From SFWF01 sp045539095 (GTDB lineage Bacteria; Bacillota; Clostridia; Oscillospirales; Acutalibacteraceae), in contig JAZQER010000049.1 in NCBI GenBank assembly GCA_045539095.1, positions 1 through 34,443 on the forward strand: DNA of 34,443 nt, in the 5' to 3' direction. Under the pieces are notes generated by a model. That model was not told where the DNA came from. It saw only the letters and a program-made list of their open reading frames with translations, and ran no database searches. Positions within the stretch are counted from its first letter, which is position 1. Every line of letters starts with the position of its first letter. The position numbers were made by a program, and so were the translations under genes. Shown here piece after piece: positions 6,658-16,243 of this stretch.

Positions 6658-9048
6658 ATGTACGAGAAAGAAAAATATCTTAATACAATTGAATTTCCCG
6701 AGGTTTTAAAGCTTCTAAGTGCAGAGGCAACCCTTTCTCCAGCAAAGGAAAGGGCTCTTTCGTTGACCCCTTTTGATAATTTTGAGGATGTTTGTTTATC
6801 TCTTAAGATGACTGAGGACGCCTTTTTACTTACCGCTAAATATGCAGCACCCTCTTTTGGGAGCCCACATGATCCTACGGGCATTTTAACAAGATGTGAA
6901 ATGGGCAGCGCGCTTAGCATCCCCGAGCTTCTTGATATTGCTGATTCACTTCGTACCATACGCGTTTTAAAAGAATGGCGGAATAATATTTCCTGCGAGA
7001 AAGAAACTTCATTAGACGAGCTTTTCAGTTGTCTTTTCCCTAATAAATATATAGAAGATAAAATACATTTTGCAATAAAGAATTCTGAAGAACTTAACGA
7101 TTCAGCTTCTGTCAAGCTTTCACACATCAGACGCAAGATGAGAGGTGTTTCCGCAAGCATTAAAGATAAGCTTGATTCTATAGTTAAAAGCCAAACAAAG
7201 TCGAAATATCTTCAAGAGACCATTGTCACTCAGCGTGACGGACGGTTTGTTGTACCTGTCAAAGCGGAATTCAAAAGTGAAATAACAGGTATTGTGCATG
7301 ATACTTCGTCATCGGGAGCAACCCTTTTTATAGAGCCTATGAGCGTTGTTGAAGCAAATAATGAGCTGAGAGTGCTGGCTTCTGCAGAGCGTGAGGAAAT
7401 AGAGAGGATACTCGCTGAGCTATCGGCTGAGGTTGCTACTTTCGCTATCGCTATTAAGGATTCTTTTAAATGCGCGGTAGAGCTTAACCTCATTTTTGCT
7501 AAAGCGTCTCTCGCTTATAAAATGAGGGCGAGTGTTCCTGTACTTAATCAAAGGGGGAAAATAGTACTCAAAAACGCACGTCACCCTCTCATAAACCGAA
7601 AAAGAGTCGTTCCTATATCGCTGTCACTCGGTGATACATACGATTCGCTTATAATTACAGGACCAAATACAGGCGGAAAGACCGTTACTTTGAAGACGGT
7701 CGGTCTACTGACAGTTATGGCTATGTGTGGAATGATGATACCTGCAGATGATGGAAGCGTAATATCATTCTTTGACCGAGTCCTTGTAGATATCGGTGAC
7801 GAGCAGAGCATCGAACAGTCTCTTTCTACCTTTTCCTCGCATATTGTAAATATCGTTAAAATTATCGAAGAGGCGCCGAACAATGCTCTTGTGTTATTGG
7901 ATGAGCTTGGTGCGGGTACGGACCCAGTAGAGGGTGCAGCGCTTGCTAAGGCAGTGCTTATTCATCTTTCACGTACAGGGGCTAAGGTTATTGCAACCAC
8001 TCACTATGCCGAGCTTAAAAGCTATGCTATTGATACTGAAGGCGTAGAAAACGCGTCCTGTGAATTTGACGTAGATAGTATGCGTCCAACCTACCGTTTA
8101 ATGCTTGGTGTACCAGGTAAATCAAACGCCTTTGCAATTGCAGAGAAATTAGGCATAAACAGCGATATTATTTTTGACGCTAAGAGTTACATTTCTCCGG
8201 AAAATCTTCGCTTTGAAAATGTAGTTGAAGCCCTAGAGAAAGCCCGTTTAGAAGCAGAAAAGGAAAAGAGCTCAGCAGAACGGGATAGGGCAATAGCAGA
8301 AGAACTGAGACGACAGGCTGAAAACACTCTTAAAGACGCTGAGAAAGCTAAGGAAAAGATACTGGATAAAGCTAAAAACGATGCATCGTATATCATTGAT
8401 GATGTCAGATACAAGTCGAGCAGATTGCTCGGCGAACTAGAGGATGCAAAAAAGCAACTGAATGCTTCGAACGCTGCCGATATGTTAACACGTGCTAAAC
8501 AGTCGGTGGGTAAGAGTGTCCGAGATATGGAAGAGACCTCTGATCCAGTTGGTAAAAAAGAAAAAGATAATTACGTTCTTCCGAGAGCTATTGAAGTGGG
8601 GGATCTTGTCACCCTTTTCGACACTAATACAAAGGCAACGGTTGAACAAATATCGAAGGATGGTAAAAAGGTTTTAGTTACCATGGGCTCAGCTAAAAGT
8701 TGGACAAAAATGGATAATCTTCGTATTGAAGTAAAACCCAAGGTAAAAGAGAAAAACAAGATCCGTAATATAAGCGGAGTTAAGTCTGCTGCCGAGCGTG
8801 ATATTAAATTTGAGTTTGATATGCGCGGAATGAACTCAGACGAAGGAATTATGGAGCTTGACAGATATATTGATCAGTCTGTTTTATCCGGCGCGCCTTC
8901 TGTCACGGTAATTCACGGAAAGGGTACGGGCGTGCTTCGTAGTGCTGTGCACTCATACCTTAAGGGGCATCGCTATGTTAAATCTTTTAGACTTGGGGTT
9001 TACGGAGAGGGCGAAAGCGGAGTAACAATAGTTGAATTGAAAAGTTAA
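6658..9048 (+). CDS. mutS2: MutS2 family ATPase/Smr nuclease
   Basis: A 796-aa protein of normal MutS2 length with no mismatch-recognition domain I. Walker A is GPNTGGKT (335-342) and Walker B/signature is LLDELGAGTDP (about 413-423). A long charged coiled coil follows (about 510-625). The C-terminal Smr domain has FDMRGMN and IHGKGTG. The usual Smr LDLRG is FDMRG here, a mild change. In B. subtilis MutS2 (RqcU) acts on collided ribosomes; other members suppress homologous recombination. ATG 6658 follows recO closely, and no terminator is seen between them. Confidence 0.95.
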   Translation: MYEKEKYLNTIEFPEVLKLLSAEATLSPAKERALSLTPFDNFEDVCLSLKMTEDAFLLTAKYAAPSFGSPHDPTGILTRCEMGSALSIPELLDIADSLRTIRVLKEWRNNISCEKETSLDELFSCLFPNKYIEDKIHFAIKNSEELNDSASVKLSHIRRKMRGVSASIKDKLDSIVKSQTKSKYLQETIVTQRDGRFVVPVKAEFKSEITGIVHDTSSSGATLFIEPMSVVEANNELRVLASAEREEIERILAELSAEVATFAIAIKDSFKCAVELNLIFAKASLAYKMRASVPVLNQRGKIVLKNARHPLINRKRVVPISLSLGDTYDSLIITGPNTGGKTVTLKTVGLLTVMAMCGMMIPADDGSVISFFDRVLVDIGDEQSIEQSLSTFSSHIVNIVKIIEEAPNNALVLLDELGAGTDPVEGAALAKAVLIHLSRTGAKVIATTHYAELKSYAIDTEGVENASCEFDVDSMRPTYRLMLGVPGKSNAFAIAEKLGINSDIIFDAKSYISPENLRFENVVEALEKARLEAEKEKSSAERDRAIAEELRRQAENTLKDAEKAKEKILDKAKNDASYIIDDVRYKSSRLLGELEDAKKQLNASNAADMLTRAKQSVGKSVRDMEETSDPVGKKEKDNYVLPRAIEVGDLVTLFDTNTKATVEQISKDGKKVLVTMGSAKSWTKMDNLRIEVKPKVKEKNKIRNISGVKSAAERDIKFEFDMRGMNSDEGIMELDRYIDQSVLSGAPSVTVIHGKGTGVLRSAVHSYLKGHRYVKSFRLGVYGEGESGVTIVELKS

Positions 9049-9061
9049 TAAATTATAATTT

Positions 9062-9098
9062 AACCGGATCGGACAGCTACTTGTTCGGTCCGGTTAAA
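9062..9098. terminator. Hairpin after mutS2
   Basis: An inverted repeat with AACCGGA on the left and TCCGGTT on the right plus inner pairs, interrupted by one or two wobble pairs. No clear T run follows on the plus strand (AAAAATAG), so termination strength is uncertain. It sits between mutS2 and the promoter of yicC, where an end of transcript is expected. Confidence 0.5.
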
Positions 9099-9122
9099 AA
9101 TAGTTACAAATGCCCGTAAAGG

Positions 9123-9152
9123 TTGACAAACACTATATTAATTTGGTAAAAT
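9123..9152 (+). promoter_or_regulatory. Sigma-A promoter for the yicC-rsgA operon
   Basis: TTGACA (9123-9128), an 18-bp spacer, and TAAAAT (9147-9152). Transcription should start near 9159. This is the only strong promoter seen ahead of the run of closely spaced genes to 20918. Confidence 0.7.
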
Positions 9153-9193
9153 ATGTTGAATAATTGTTTACTATTTAGTTGTGAGGTTTTTCT

Positions 9194-10072
9194 ATGATTT
9201 GCAGTATGACAGGCTTCGGTCGTGCGCAAGGCTCTTGTTCTGGATTGAATATTACAGTTGAACTTAAATCGGTAAACTCAAGATATTTTGAATTTAACTG
9301 CCGCCTTCCGAGAGGATATCTGTTTTTAGAGGACAAGCTGAAGAGTTATCTTCAAAGCAGGATTTCGCGCGGTAAAATAGAAATGTTCGTTTCTATTGAA
9401 AGCGAGGCCAACAGTAATATCTGTGTATCGCTTAATCGAGGTTATCTTGATTCTTATATGTGCGCACTTAGAGAGCTTTCAAAGACTTATAGGATAAAAA
9501 ACAATGTTTCATCTGCCGATTTTATCGGTAATAATGATGCATTTATTATCAGCAGAAGCAAAATTAACGAAGAAACCGTTACTGCTGATGTACTCACTGT
9601 TGCGGCAGAAGCTGTCGACAACTTTATTCAGATGCGGCGGACCGAAGGCAAAAAGCTAGCTGATGATGTTAAGTCAAGGACGCAGACTATACTACAAAGC
9701 GTTGCTTTTGTTGAGAAGAAATCTCCCGAGACCGTTGCAGCTTACAAAGAGCGACTTGAAGGCAAGATTAAAGAGCTTCTCGGTGCTGCTCAGTATGATG
9801 AAGCAAGAGTAATTACTGAGGTTGCTATATATGCTGATAAGGTTGCCGTAGCAGAGGAAACCGTACGGCTTCGCAGTCATATCGAACAGCTTTGTTCCAT
9901 GCTTGATTTGGATGAGGCTGTTGGCAGAAAGCTGGATTTCATTGTTCAGGAAATGAACAGGGAAACGAACACTATCGGCTCAAAAGCTCAGAATCTTGAT
10001 GTAGCGCAGACTGTAGTAGACATTAAGGCAGAGATTGAGAAGATACGCGAACAAATTCAGAATATAGAATAG
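9194..10072 (+). CDS. yicC: YicC family endoribonuclease
   Basis: A 292-aa protein opening with ICSMTGFGRA, the hallmark of the YicC/YloC family, followed by VELKSVNSRYFE. The C-terminal part (DFIVQEMNRE-like FIVQEMNRETNTIGSK, then VDIKAEIEKIREQ) matches the family's conserved end (DUF1732). E. coli YicC is an RNase linked to sRNA turnover; that role is transferred. GTGAGG lies about eight bases before the ATG. It leads the operon with remA and gmk, the common Firmicute order yloC-remA-gmk-rpoZ. Confidence 0.93.
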   Translation: MICSMTGFGRAQGSCSGLNITVELKSVNSRYFEFNCRLPRGYLFLEDKLKSYLQSRISRGKIEMFVSIESEANSNICVSLNRGYLDSYMCALRELSKTYRIKNNVSSADFIGNNDAFIISRSKINEETVTADVLTVAAEAVDNFIQMRRTEGKKLADDVKSRTQTILQSVAFVEKKSPETVAAYKERLEGKIKELLGAAQYDEARVITEVAIYADKVAVAEETVRLRSHIEQLCSMLDLDEAVGRKLDFIVQEMNRETNTIGSKAQNLDVAQTVVDIKAEIEKIREQIQNIE

Positions 10073-10081
10073 GATGTCTTT

Positions 10082-10348
10082 ATGAAGTTAGTAAACATAG
10101 GCTTTGGTAATATGGTATCCTGTGACAGAATAGTATCTATCGTAAGTCCGGAATCCGCACCTATTAAGAGACTTGTTCAGGAAGCAAAGGAAACCGGTAA
10201 CCTAATTGACGCAACACAGGGGCGGAAGACTAAGTCAGTAATTGTTACTGATAGTGAGCTTTTGGTTCTTTCTTACCTTTCTGCAGAGATTGTAGGTCAG
10301 CGAATAGACCCGAATTTTATAATATCAGAGGATGATAATAATGAGTAA
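10082..10348 (+). CDS. remA: RemA-like DNA-binding regulator (DUF370)
   Basis: An 88-aa protein with the family core VNIGFGNMV, then IVSPESAPIKR and LIDATQGRKTKSV. B. subtilis RemA forms oligomeric rings that bend DNA and activates matrix and osmoprotection genes; in this organism the targets are unknown. It is nine bases after yicC and its end overlaps the gmk start region by eight bases, so it belongs to the same transcript. Confidence 0.92.
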   Translation: MKLVNIGFGNMVSCDRIVSIVSPESAPIKRLVQEAKETGNLIDATQGRKTKSVIVTDSELLVLSYLSAEIVGQRIDPNFIISEDDNNE

Positions 10349-10949
10349 AGGAACCGTTTTAATCGTATCCGGTCCGTCGGGGTCAGGAAAGGATACTATA
10401 CTAAAAAAAGTATTTGAGGCGCTTCCCGATATAAAGTTTTCAATTTCCAGCATAACACGCGCTATGCGTACAGGTGAGGTTGAGGGTGATAAATATAATT
10501 TTATTTCGGTTGGCACCTTCCTTGATATGCTGCAGAATAACGAGCTTTTGGAATTTAATAAATACCTTGATAATTATTACGGTACTCCGCGAAAGCCTGT
10601 TGAAGAGGTTATGAATAACGGCGGAGAGATAATTATAGAAGTAGATGTTAACGGAGCGGCGCAGATTAGAGAAAAGCTTCCCGAAGCTGTTTCTGTATTT
10701 ATAATGCCGCCGTCGTTTGAGGTGCTGAAAAGCCGTCTTTCAGGCAGAGGAACTGAGTCTGAAGATCTTGTGAAAAAAAGACTGAGTGAGGCTTTGAATG
10801 AGATTGCTCGCGCTTCGGAATATGACTATATCGTTATAAATGACGATTTATCCGAAGCGGTTGACGATTTTGTGTCAATAATAAAATCTGAGAGAAATAA
10901 AACAAATAAAAATATACATTTAGTTAATGAGGTGCTTTCAAAATGTTAA
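10341..10949 (+). CDS. gmk: Guanylate kinase
   Basis: A 202-aa protein from ATG 10341, with AGAGGA eight bases upstream. An upstream in-frame ATG at 10332 overlaps that site and is less likely. The P-loop is GPSGSGKDT (11-19); family members more often have GKGT. SSITRAMRTGEVEGDKYNF is the GMP-binding region and IIEVDVNGAAQI the central strand. It phosphorylates GMP to GDP. It overlaps rpoZ by seven bases. Confidence 0.95.
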   Translation: MSKGTVLIVSGPSGSGKDTILKKVFEALPDIKFSISSITRAMRTGEVEGDKYNFISVGTFLDMLQNNELLEFNKYLDNYYGTPRKPVEEVMNNGGEIIIEVDVNGAAQIREKLPEAVSVFIMPPSFEVLKSRLSGRGTESEDLVKKRLSEALNEIARASEYDYIVINDDLSEAVDDFVSIIKSERNKTNKNIHLVNEVLSKC

Positions 10950-11122
10950 ATCCCGCAATAGGAAAACTTATCAACAACTGTGATAACCGTTATGCTCTTG
11001 TAAACAAGATTGCTAAGAGAGCAAGAGCTATATCTGAAGAGTGTGAGGCAAGAGAAGAGATTCTTATTGAAAAGCCTGTTTCTATCGCAATCGACGAGAT
11101 GGCTAAAGATCTGAAAGATTAA
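10943..11122 (+). CDS. rpoZ: RNA polymerase omega subunit
   Basis: A 59-aa protein. The translation begins MLNPAIGKLINN, followed by NRYALVNKIAKRAR, the conserved omega motif, and ends with KPVSIAIDEMAKDL. Omega helps assemble and stabilise the core polymerase. The gene starts inside the end of gmk (seven-base overlap), with GAGGTG upstream at 10929-10934. A coaBC gene, often placed between rpoZ and priA, is missing here. Confidence 0.94.
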   Translation: MLNPAIGKLINNCDNRYALVNKIAKRARAISEECEAREEILIEKPVSIAIDEMAKDLKD

Positions 11123-11154
11123 TTTTTACTATTAAACATCGGGAGGCTTAGAGG

Positions 11155-13566
11155 ATGCGTATAGCTAATGTTGTAATAGAGCAGACGGCATATTCATTCG
11201 ATAAGCACTACGGTTATCTTGTACCCGATGCGCTAATCGATTCTGCTCTTGTAGGATGCCGCGTTCTTGTTCCTTTCGGCAAAGGAAATCAAAGCAGACA
11301 AGGTCTTATTATGAGCGTTCATGATGCAGAATCTAATATCAACTACAAATCGCTTATCAGTGTTATCGATGCCCAGCCTGTTATGAGTGAAGAGCTTGTC
11401 GCAATGTGTGAATGGATGCACAATAATCTCTTTTGCACATATTTTGATGCTGTAAAAGCTGCTTTGCCCGTTGGTATCGGTTTTAAAGTTGACGAGCTTT
11501 ATTCAAAAGGCGATACCGCTTTTTCCGATTATGCTGATGAGTTGGGGGAATTTTTTAAAAACAATCCTTATGTTACGAAAGAAAGTCTTCTTTCTGTATT
11601 TGACTGTTTAAGCGAGAAGAAGCTTTCGGAAATGGTAGCAAAGGGCGAGCTTACAAAAACCGCTAACGCTACCCGTAGAATGGGTGATGCAACCCTCAAA
11701 TCTGCAAGAGTGATCGTACCTCGTGAAACTCTAGAGGACACACCACTAACCGATAAACAGCGTACTGTCGCTGATTTAATTTTCGATATGGGCTGTATAA
11801 GTGTTAAAGAGATTATCTATTTTACAGGTGTTACCGTTTCTGTGATAAATACCCTTGAGAAAAAAGGACTTATTGAAATATTCGAAAGAGAAGTTTACAG
11901 AACGCCTGATTATAACGCTCTTTATTACGAGAATCATAGCATAAAGCTTACCGACGAACAAGAAGAAGCATATGAAAAGCTCTCCAAACTGTATGAGTCA
12001 GATAAACCCGAAGTTTCACTGCTTTACGGTGTTACGGGCAGCGGTAAGACAAGTGTCTTTTTAAAGCTTTGCGAAAAGGCAGTCAACGAGGGAAAAGGCG
12101 TAATAGTTATGGTTCCCGAGATTTCACTGACCCCTCAGACTATTGCTCGCTTCGGTAAACATTTCGGCAAAAACATTGCAGTTTTTCATTCCGCGATGTC
12201 TATTGGACAGAGAATGGATGAGTTCAAAAGGGTCAAAAATGGTGAGGCTCTTGTTGCTATAGGCACCCGATCTGCGATTTTTGCTCCTGTTAAAAACCTT
12301 TCTCTTATTATCATTGATGAGGAGCAAGAGCATACCTATAAGTCGGAAAAATCTCCAAGATTTCACGCTCGTGACCTTGCAAAATTCCGTGCTTCATATA
12401 ACAATTCGCTTTTGGTATTGGCATCTGCAACACCGTCGATAGAAACCTATTCTTCAGCAATGAGCGGCAAATATAGCTTATGTAGACTAACTCGGCGTTA
12501 CGGTTCTGCTGTGTTGCCGGAGGTTAGAACGGTAGATATGAGAAAGGAGCTTACTAGAGGCAACTCTTCGGCGCTCAGCCGTGAGCTCAATGAAGCCATA
12601 TTTGCTGCATTAGAGAACAAGAAGCAGGCCATAGTACTCTTAAACAGACGGGGACACAATACCTATATAGCCTGTCCCAGCTGCGGATTTGTAGCAACCT
12701 GTCCTAATTGCAGCGTTTCTATGACCTACCATTCAGCTAACCGCCGTATACTCTGCCACTACTGCGGTCACAGTGAGGCGGTACGTGATGACTGTCCATC
12801 CTGCCAAAGCGGAAAGCTGAGATTTATGGGAATAGGTACCCAACGTGTCGAGGAGGAGCTTCGTGTTTCATTTCCGAATGCCAAAATTCTTCGTCTCGAT
12901 GCTGACAGTACTACTTCAAGAGGCTCATTTTCAGAGCATCTTGATGCTTTTTCCAAGGGTGAATACGACATAATGCTTGGTACGCAGATGGTAGCAAAAG
13001 GACTCGACTTTCCAAATGTTACCGTTGTAGGTGTACTTGGCGCAGATAGCGCTACAAACAGTAGTGATTACCGAAGTTTTGAGCGTTCATTCTCGCTGTT
13101 GACCCAAGTTCTTGGACGCGCCGGTAGGGGTAACGATAAGGGCATAGCTATAATCCAGACAGCTGATCCTGACAGCAGTCTTATACGTCTTGCGGCATGT
13201 CAGGATTATGATACATTTTATAATCAGGAGATAATGTCGCGCAAACTTATGATTTATCCGCCTTATTGTGATATTGCGGTGATTGCCTCTACTTCTGTGT
13301 CAAGAGCTTCTGCCGAAGAGGTTATCACTAAGGTGTTCGATAATATTAAAAGGCTTGTTGACATTGAATACAACGATGTTAAGCTTATAATTCTCGGTCC
13401 TGCAGTTGCTGGTATGCCGAAGGTTAATAACAAATATCGTTACAGAATGATGATTAAAGCAAAAAATACTAAGAGATTCAGAGATATGCTGAGAAATGCT
13501 GTATCTGTAAAATGCGATGCTGATACATCTGTATTTATAGATATAAATCCTGAAACCATTATTTAG
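11155..13566 (+). CDS. priA: Primosomal protein N' (PriA helicase)
   Basis: An 803-aa protein. An N-terminal DNA-binding domain (AYSFDKHYGYLVP, then GCRVLVPFGKG) leads to the helicase core with Walker A GVTGSGKT (292-299) and IIDEEQEHTYKS. A Cys-rich zinc insert begins CPSCGFVATCPNC near residue 507 and continues with CHYCGH and CPSC. Helicase motifs V/VI appear as GTQMVAKGLDFP and QVLGRAGRG. PriA reloads the replicative helicase at stalled forks. GGGAGG lies about ten bases before ATG 11155. It is linked to def by an 11-bp gap. Confidence 0.96.
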   Translation: MRIANVVIEQTAYSFDKHYGYLVPDALIDSALVGCRVLVPFGKGNQSRQGLIMSVHDAESNINYKSLISVIDAQPVMSEELVAMCEWMHNNLFCTYFDAVKAALPVGIGFKVDELYSKGDTAFSDYADELGEFFKNNPYVTKESLLSVFDCLSEKKLSEMVAKGELTKTANATRRMGDATLKSARVIVPRETLEDTPLTDKQRTVADLIFDMGCISVKEIIYFTGVTVSVINTLEKKGLIEIFEREVYRTPDYNALYYENHSIKLTDEQEEAYEKLSKLYESDKPEVSLLYGVTGSGKTSVFLKLCEKAVNEGKGVIVMVPEISLTPQTIARFGKHFGKNIAVFHSAMSIGQRMDEFKRVKNGEALVAIGTRSAIFAPVKNLSLIIIDEEQEHTYKSEKSPRFHARDLAKFRASYNNSLLVLASATPSIETYSSAMSGKYSLCRLTRRYGSAVLPEVRTVDMRKELTRGNSSALSRELNEAIFAALENKKQAIVLLNRRGHNTYIACPSCGFVATCPNCSVSMTYHSANRRILCHYCGHSEAVRDDCPSCQSGKLRFMGIGTQRVEEELRVSFPNAKILRLDADSTTSRGSFSEHLDAFSKGEYDIMLGTQMVAKGLDFPNVTVVGVLGADSATNSSDYRSFERSFSLLTQVLGRAGRGNDKGIAIIQTADPDSSLIRLAACQDYDTFYNQEIMSRKLMIYPPYCDIAVIASTSVSRASAEEVITKVFDNIKRLVDIEYNDVKLIILGPAVAGMPKVNNKYRYRMMIKAKNTKRFRDMLRNAVSVKCDADTSVFIDINPETII

Positions 13567-13577
13567 CGGAGGTATAT

Positions 13578-14021
13578 ATGGCAATCAGAAATATTGTCAA
13601 AAACGGAGATGATGTTCTTCGTAAAGTTTGCAGAAGTCAACTTACGTTCGACGACCGTCTTGCTCAGATGCTTGACGATATGGCAGAGACAATGTACAAG
13701 GCAGACGGATGTGGACTTGCCGCATCACAAATAGGTGTACTTCGCAGAGTTTGCATTGTCGATGTAGGTGACGGTCTTATAGAGCTCGTTAATCCTGTAA
13801 TAATTGAAAAAAGCGGTGTTCAGTACGAGGACGAGGGTTGTCTGTCTTTCCCCGGCGAGTACGGAAAAACAAAACGACCGATGAATGTAACTGTCAGAGC
13901 TCAGAACAGAAACGGTGAAACCTTTACTGTTGAGGGTAGCGGGCTAAAAGCACGAGCGTTTTGCCACGAGATAGACCATCTTGACGGAATAGTTTATAAA
14001 GACCGTTTGATAAAAGGATGA
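13578..14021 (+). CDS. def: Peptide deformylase
   Basis: A 147-aa protein with the three deformylase motifs: GCGLAASQ (44-51), EGCLS (86-90) and HEIDH (130-134). Cys88, His130 and His134 would bind the metal. It removes the formyl group from nascent proteins and pairs functionally with fmt, whose start is four bases after the def stop. The ribosome site GCGGAGG is clear. Length is normal for the short Gram-positive type. Confidence 0.96.
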   Translation: MAIRNIVKNGDDVLRKVCRSQLTFDDRLAQMLDDMAETMYKADGCGLAASQIGVLRRVCIVDVGDGLIELVNPVIIEKSGVQYEDEGCLSFPGEYGKTKRPMNVTVRAQNRNGETFTVEGSGLKARAFCHEIDHLDGIVYKDRLIKG

Positions 14022-14025
14022 ATAT

Positions 14026-14961
14026 ATGAGAATCATTTTTATGGGAACGCCTAATTTCGCAGTTACTACTCTAGAGGCGTTGATTTCTTCAGAGCACGAT
14101 GTTGTCGCTGTTTTCACACAACCCGATAAGGCGGTTGGCAGAAAACAAATATTAACTCCATCGCCTGTAAAGGTTTGCGCTGAGAAATTTAATATTTCGG
14201 TTTATCAGCCTGTTTCTCTCAAAAACGATGATATTGTCGGTCAGATTAAATTGCTTTCACCCGATGTCATCGTTGTAGTAGCGTACGGCAAAATTCTACC
14301 CGAAGAAATACTTAACATACCAAAATACGGATGTGTTAACGGTCACGCCTCTTTGCTTCCGCGTCATCGCGGCGCGTCACCTATACAGTGGTCTATAGTC
14401 TGTGGTGATAAGGTAACCGGAATTACCACGATGCTGATGGAAAAAGGCCTCGACACCGGTGATATGCTTCTTAAAGAGCGTGTAGATATTGGTGAAAACG
14501 AAACCGGCGAAGAGCTTCACGACCGACTGTCGCTAATAAGCGCCGATCTTATGCTAAAGACCCTCACCGGGCTTGAAATGGGAAGTATTACACCTCAGAA
14601 GCAAGATGATTCTATGTCAACTTATGCGCCTATTATAACCCGTGAAATGGGACATATTGATTTCACAAAGTCAGCAGCAGAAATTCATAATCTTATACGT
14701 GGATTTTATTCGTGGCCTGCCGCCTACTTCTTTTTAGACGGCAAACGAATAAAGGTTCTTTCGTCCCGCATATCTTTTTCGACAGATATGCTTGCGGGTA
14801 CAGTTGTAAAGTCTGATAACGGGCTTGTTATAGCTTGCGGCGACGGAAACTGTGTCGAGCTGTGCGATATTCAGCCCGAGGGGTCTAAAAGAATGTCCGC
14901 TTCAGATTATCTAAAAGGCCACAAGATAGAGAAGGGTACAGTGATAAGTCGTGAGCAGTAA
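14026..14961 (+). CDS. fmt: Methionyl-tRNA formyltransferase
   Basis: A 311-aa protein with the formyltransferase core: N106 and H108 in NGHASLLP, R115 in HRGASP, and D146 in DTGDM, the expected catalytic set. A C-terminal tRNA-binding domain follows (about 208-311). It formylates initiator Met-tRNA using 10-formyl-THF. The gene overlaps rsmB by 11 bases. Confidence 0.96.
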   Translation: MRIIFMGTPNFAVTTLEALISSEHDVVAVFTQPDKAVGRKQILTPSPVKVCAEKFNISVYQPVSLKNDDIVGQIKLLSPDVIVVVAYGKILPEEILNIPKYGCVNGHASLLPRHRGASPIQWSIVCGDKVTGITTMLMEKGLDTGDMLLKERVDIGENETGEELHDRLSLISADLMLKTLTGLEMGSITPQKQDDSMSTYAPIITREMGHIDFTKSAAEIHNLIRGFYSWPAAYFFLDGKRIKVLSSRISFSTDMLAGTVVKSDNGLVIACGDGNCVELCDIQPEGSKRMSASDYLKGHKIEKGTVISREQ

Positions 14962-16228
14962 GAATAACGCAAGAAGTCTTGCTGTAAAAGCACTTTGCAG
15001 AGTTGATGCCGACGGTGCATATTCAAATATAGCTCTTAATTCGATTTTAAGTGAGAGTGATTTATCACCTGAGGATAAAGCGTTTTGTACTACGATTTTT
15101 TATGGAACACTCGACAGAAGAATATCTCTCGACTATATACTAAAACAGTTTATAACCTCGGGCTTTGGCAAAATCAAACCGTTTACTCTTAATCTGCTCA
15201 GAAGCGCAGTTTACCAGATTAAGTATATGGACAGAGTGCCTGATTCTGCCGCCGTTAACGAAGCTGTAAATATTATTAAGGCTTCTAAGGAGTCTTACGG
15301 TAGGGGCTTTGTTAACGGAGTTCTAAGAAACATCGCACGCAGTAATATTGAGTTGCCGAGCGGTAATTCTATATCAGATATATCGGTCAGATATTCCTGC
15401 CCTGAGTGGATAGTGAGTATTTTGGTGAACTACCTCTCAGAAAACACGGCAGTGGAGTTCTTGAAAGAAACCCTTTCGCCTCCGCCGACATATATCAGAA
15501 TCAATGCTGCCAAAATTTCTGAATCTGCGCTTTGTGAAATACTTGCTTCAGAGAATGTTGAATTTATAAAAACCGATATGGTTAACGCTCTGAAAATTCG
15601 CGGATATTCAACTATTGAGCGTTTAGATGCATATAAACAAGGTCTTTTTCATGTGCAGGACATTTCTTGTCAAAAGGCAATTTCAATGCTTGGGATTGAG
15701 GATAATGACTGTGTACTGGATATGTGTTCTGCACCCGGCGGAAAAGCCTTTACTGCGGCTACATCAGCAAAGAATGTCAGTATTGTAGCCTGCGATATAT
15801 ATAAACACAGAGTAGAATTAATAAGACAAGGTGTAAAAAGACTTGAGCTTAATAATATCATAGCAAAGGTGTGCGACGCTTCGGTGTTTATGCAAGAGCT
15901 CGGTCAATTCGATAAGATAATATGCGATGTACCGTGCTCAGGTCTTGGTGTTTTGAGGCGAAAGCCTGATATTAAATATAAAGAGCCCGAAAACCTTGAT
16001 GAGCTTAATACACTTCAAATGAATATGCTTTCAAATGCTGACAAATATCTTGTGAACGGCGGCAAAATACTTTATTCTACCTGCACTTTAAATGTAAGAG
16101 AGAACGAAGATATAGTCAACGCATTTCTTGATTCGCACACCGATTATAAAATAACTGATGTAAAAACTTTTTTACCGCAAAAGGATGATTCGGACGGATT
16201 TTTTGCCGCTGTATTACAAAAGAATTGA
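14951..16228 (+). CDS. rsmB: 16S rRNA m5C967 methyltransferase RsmB
   Basis: A 425-aa protein starting with GTG inside fmt. An N-terminal NusB-like helical domain (ARSLAVKALCRVD, then DYILKQF) precedes the Rossmann methyltransferase. The SAM motif is CSAPGGKAF. The catalytic Cys lie in CDVPCSGLG and in STCTLN. It methylates C967 of 16S rRNA. No separate strong ribosome site is seen, so coupling to fmt is likely. It ends 15 bases before rlmN. Confidence 0.94.
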   Translation: MSSKNNARSLAVKALCRVDADGAYSNIALNSILSESDLSPEDKAFCTTIFYGTLDRRISLDYILKQFITSGFGKIKPFTLNLLRSAVYQIKYMDRVPDSAAVNEAVNIIKASKESYGRGFVNGVLRNIARSNIELPSGNSISDISVRYSCPEWIVSILVNYLSENTAVEFLKETLSPPPTYIRINAAKISESALCEILASENVEFIKTDMVNALKIRGYSTIERLDAYKQGLFHVQDISCQKAISMLGIEDNDCVLDMCSAPGGKAFTAATSAKNVSIVACDIYKHRVELIRQGVKRLELNNIIAKVCDASVFMQELGQFDKIICDVPCSGLGVLRRKPDIKYKEPENLDELNTLQMNMLSNADKYLVNGGKILYSTCTLNVRENEDIVNAFLDSHTDYKITDVKTFLPQKDDSDGFFAAVLQKN

Positions 16229-16243
16229 TTTGGAGATGAGTTA

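Noticed and set aside
6504..7160. 218-codon minus-strand reading frame across recO and mutS2
   Set aside because: It is Ser/Leu-rich without motifs and antisense to two well-supported genes.
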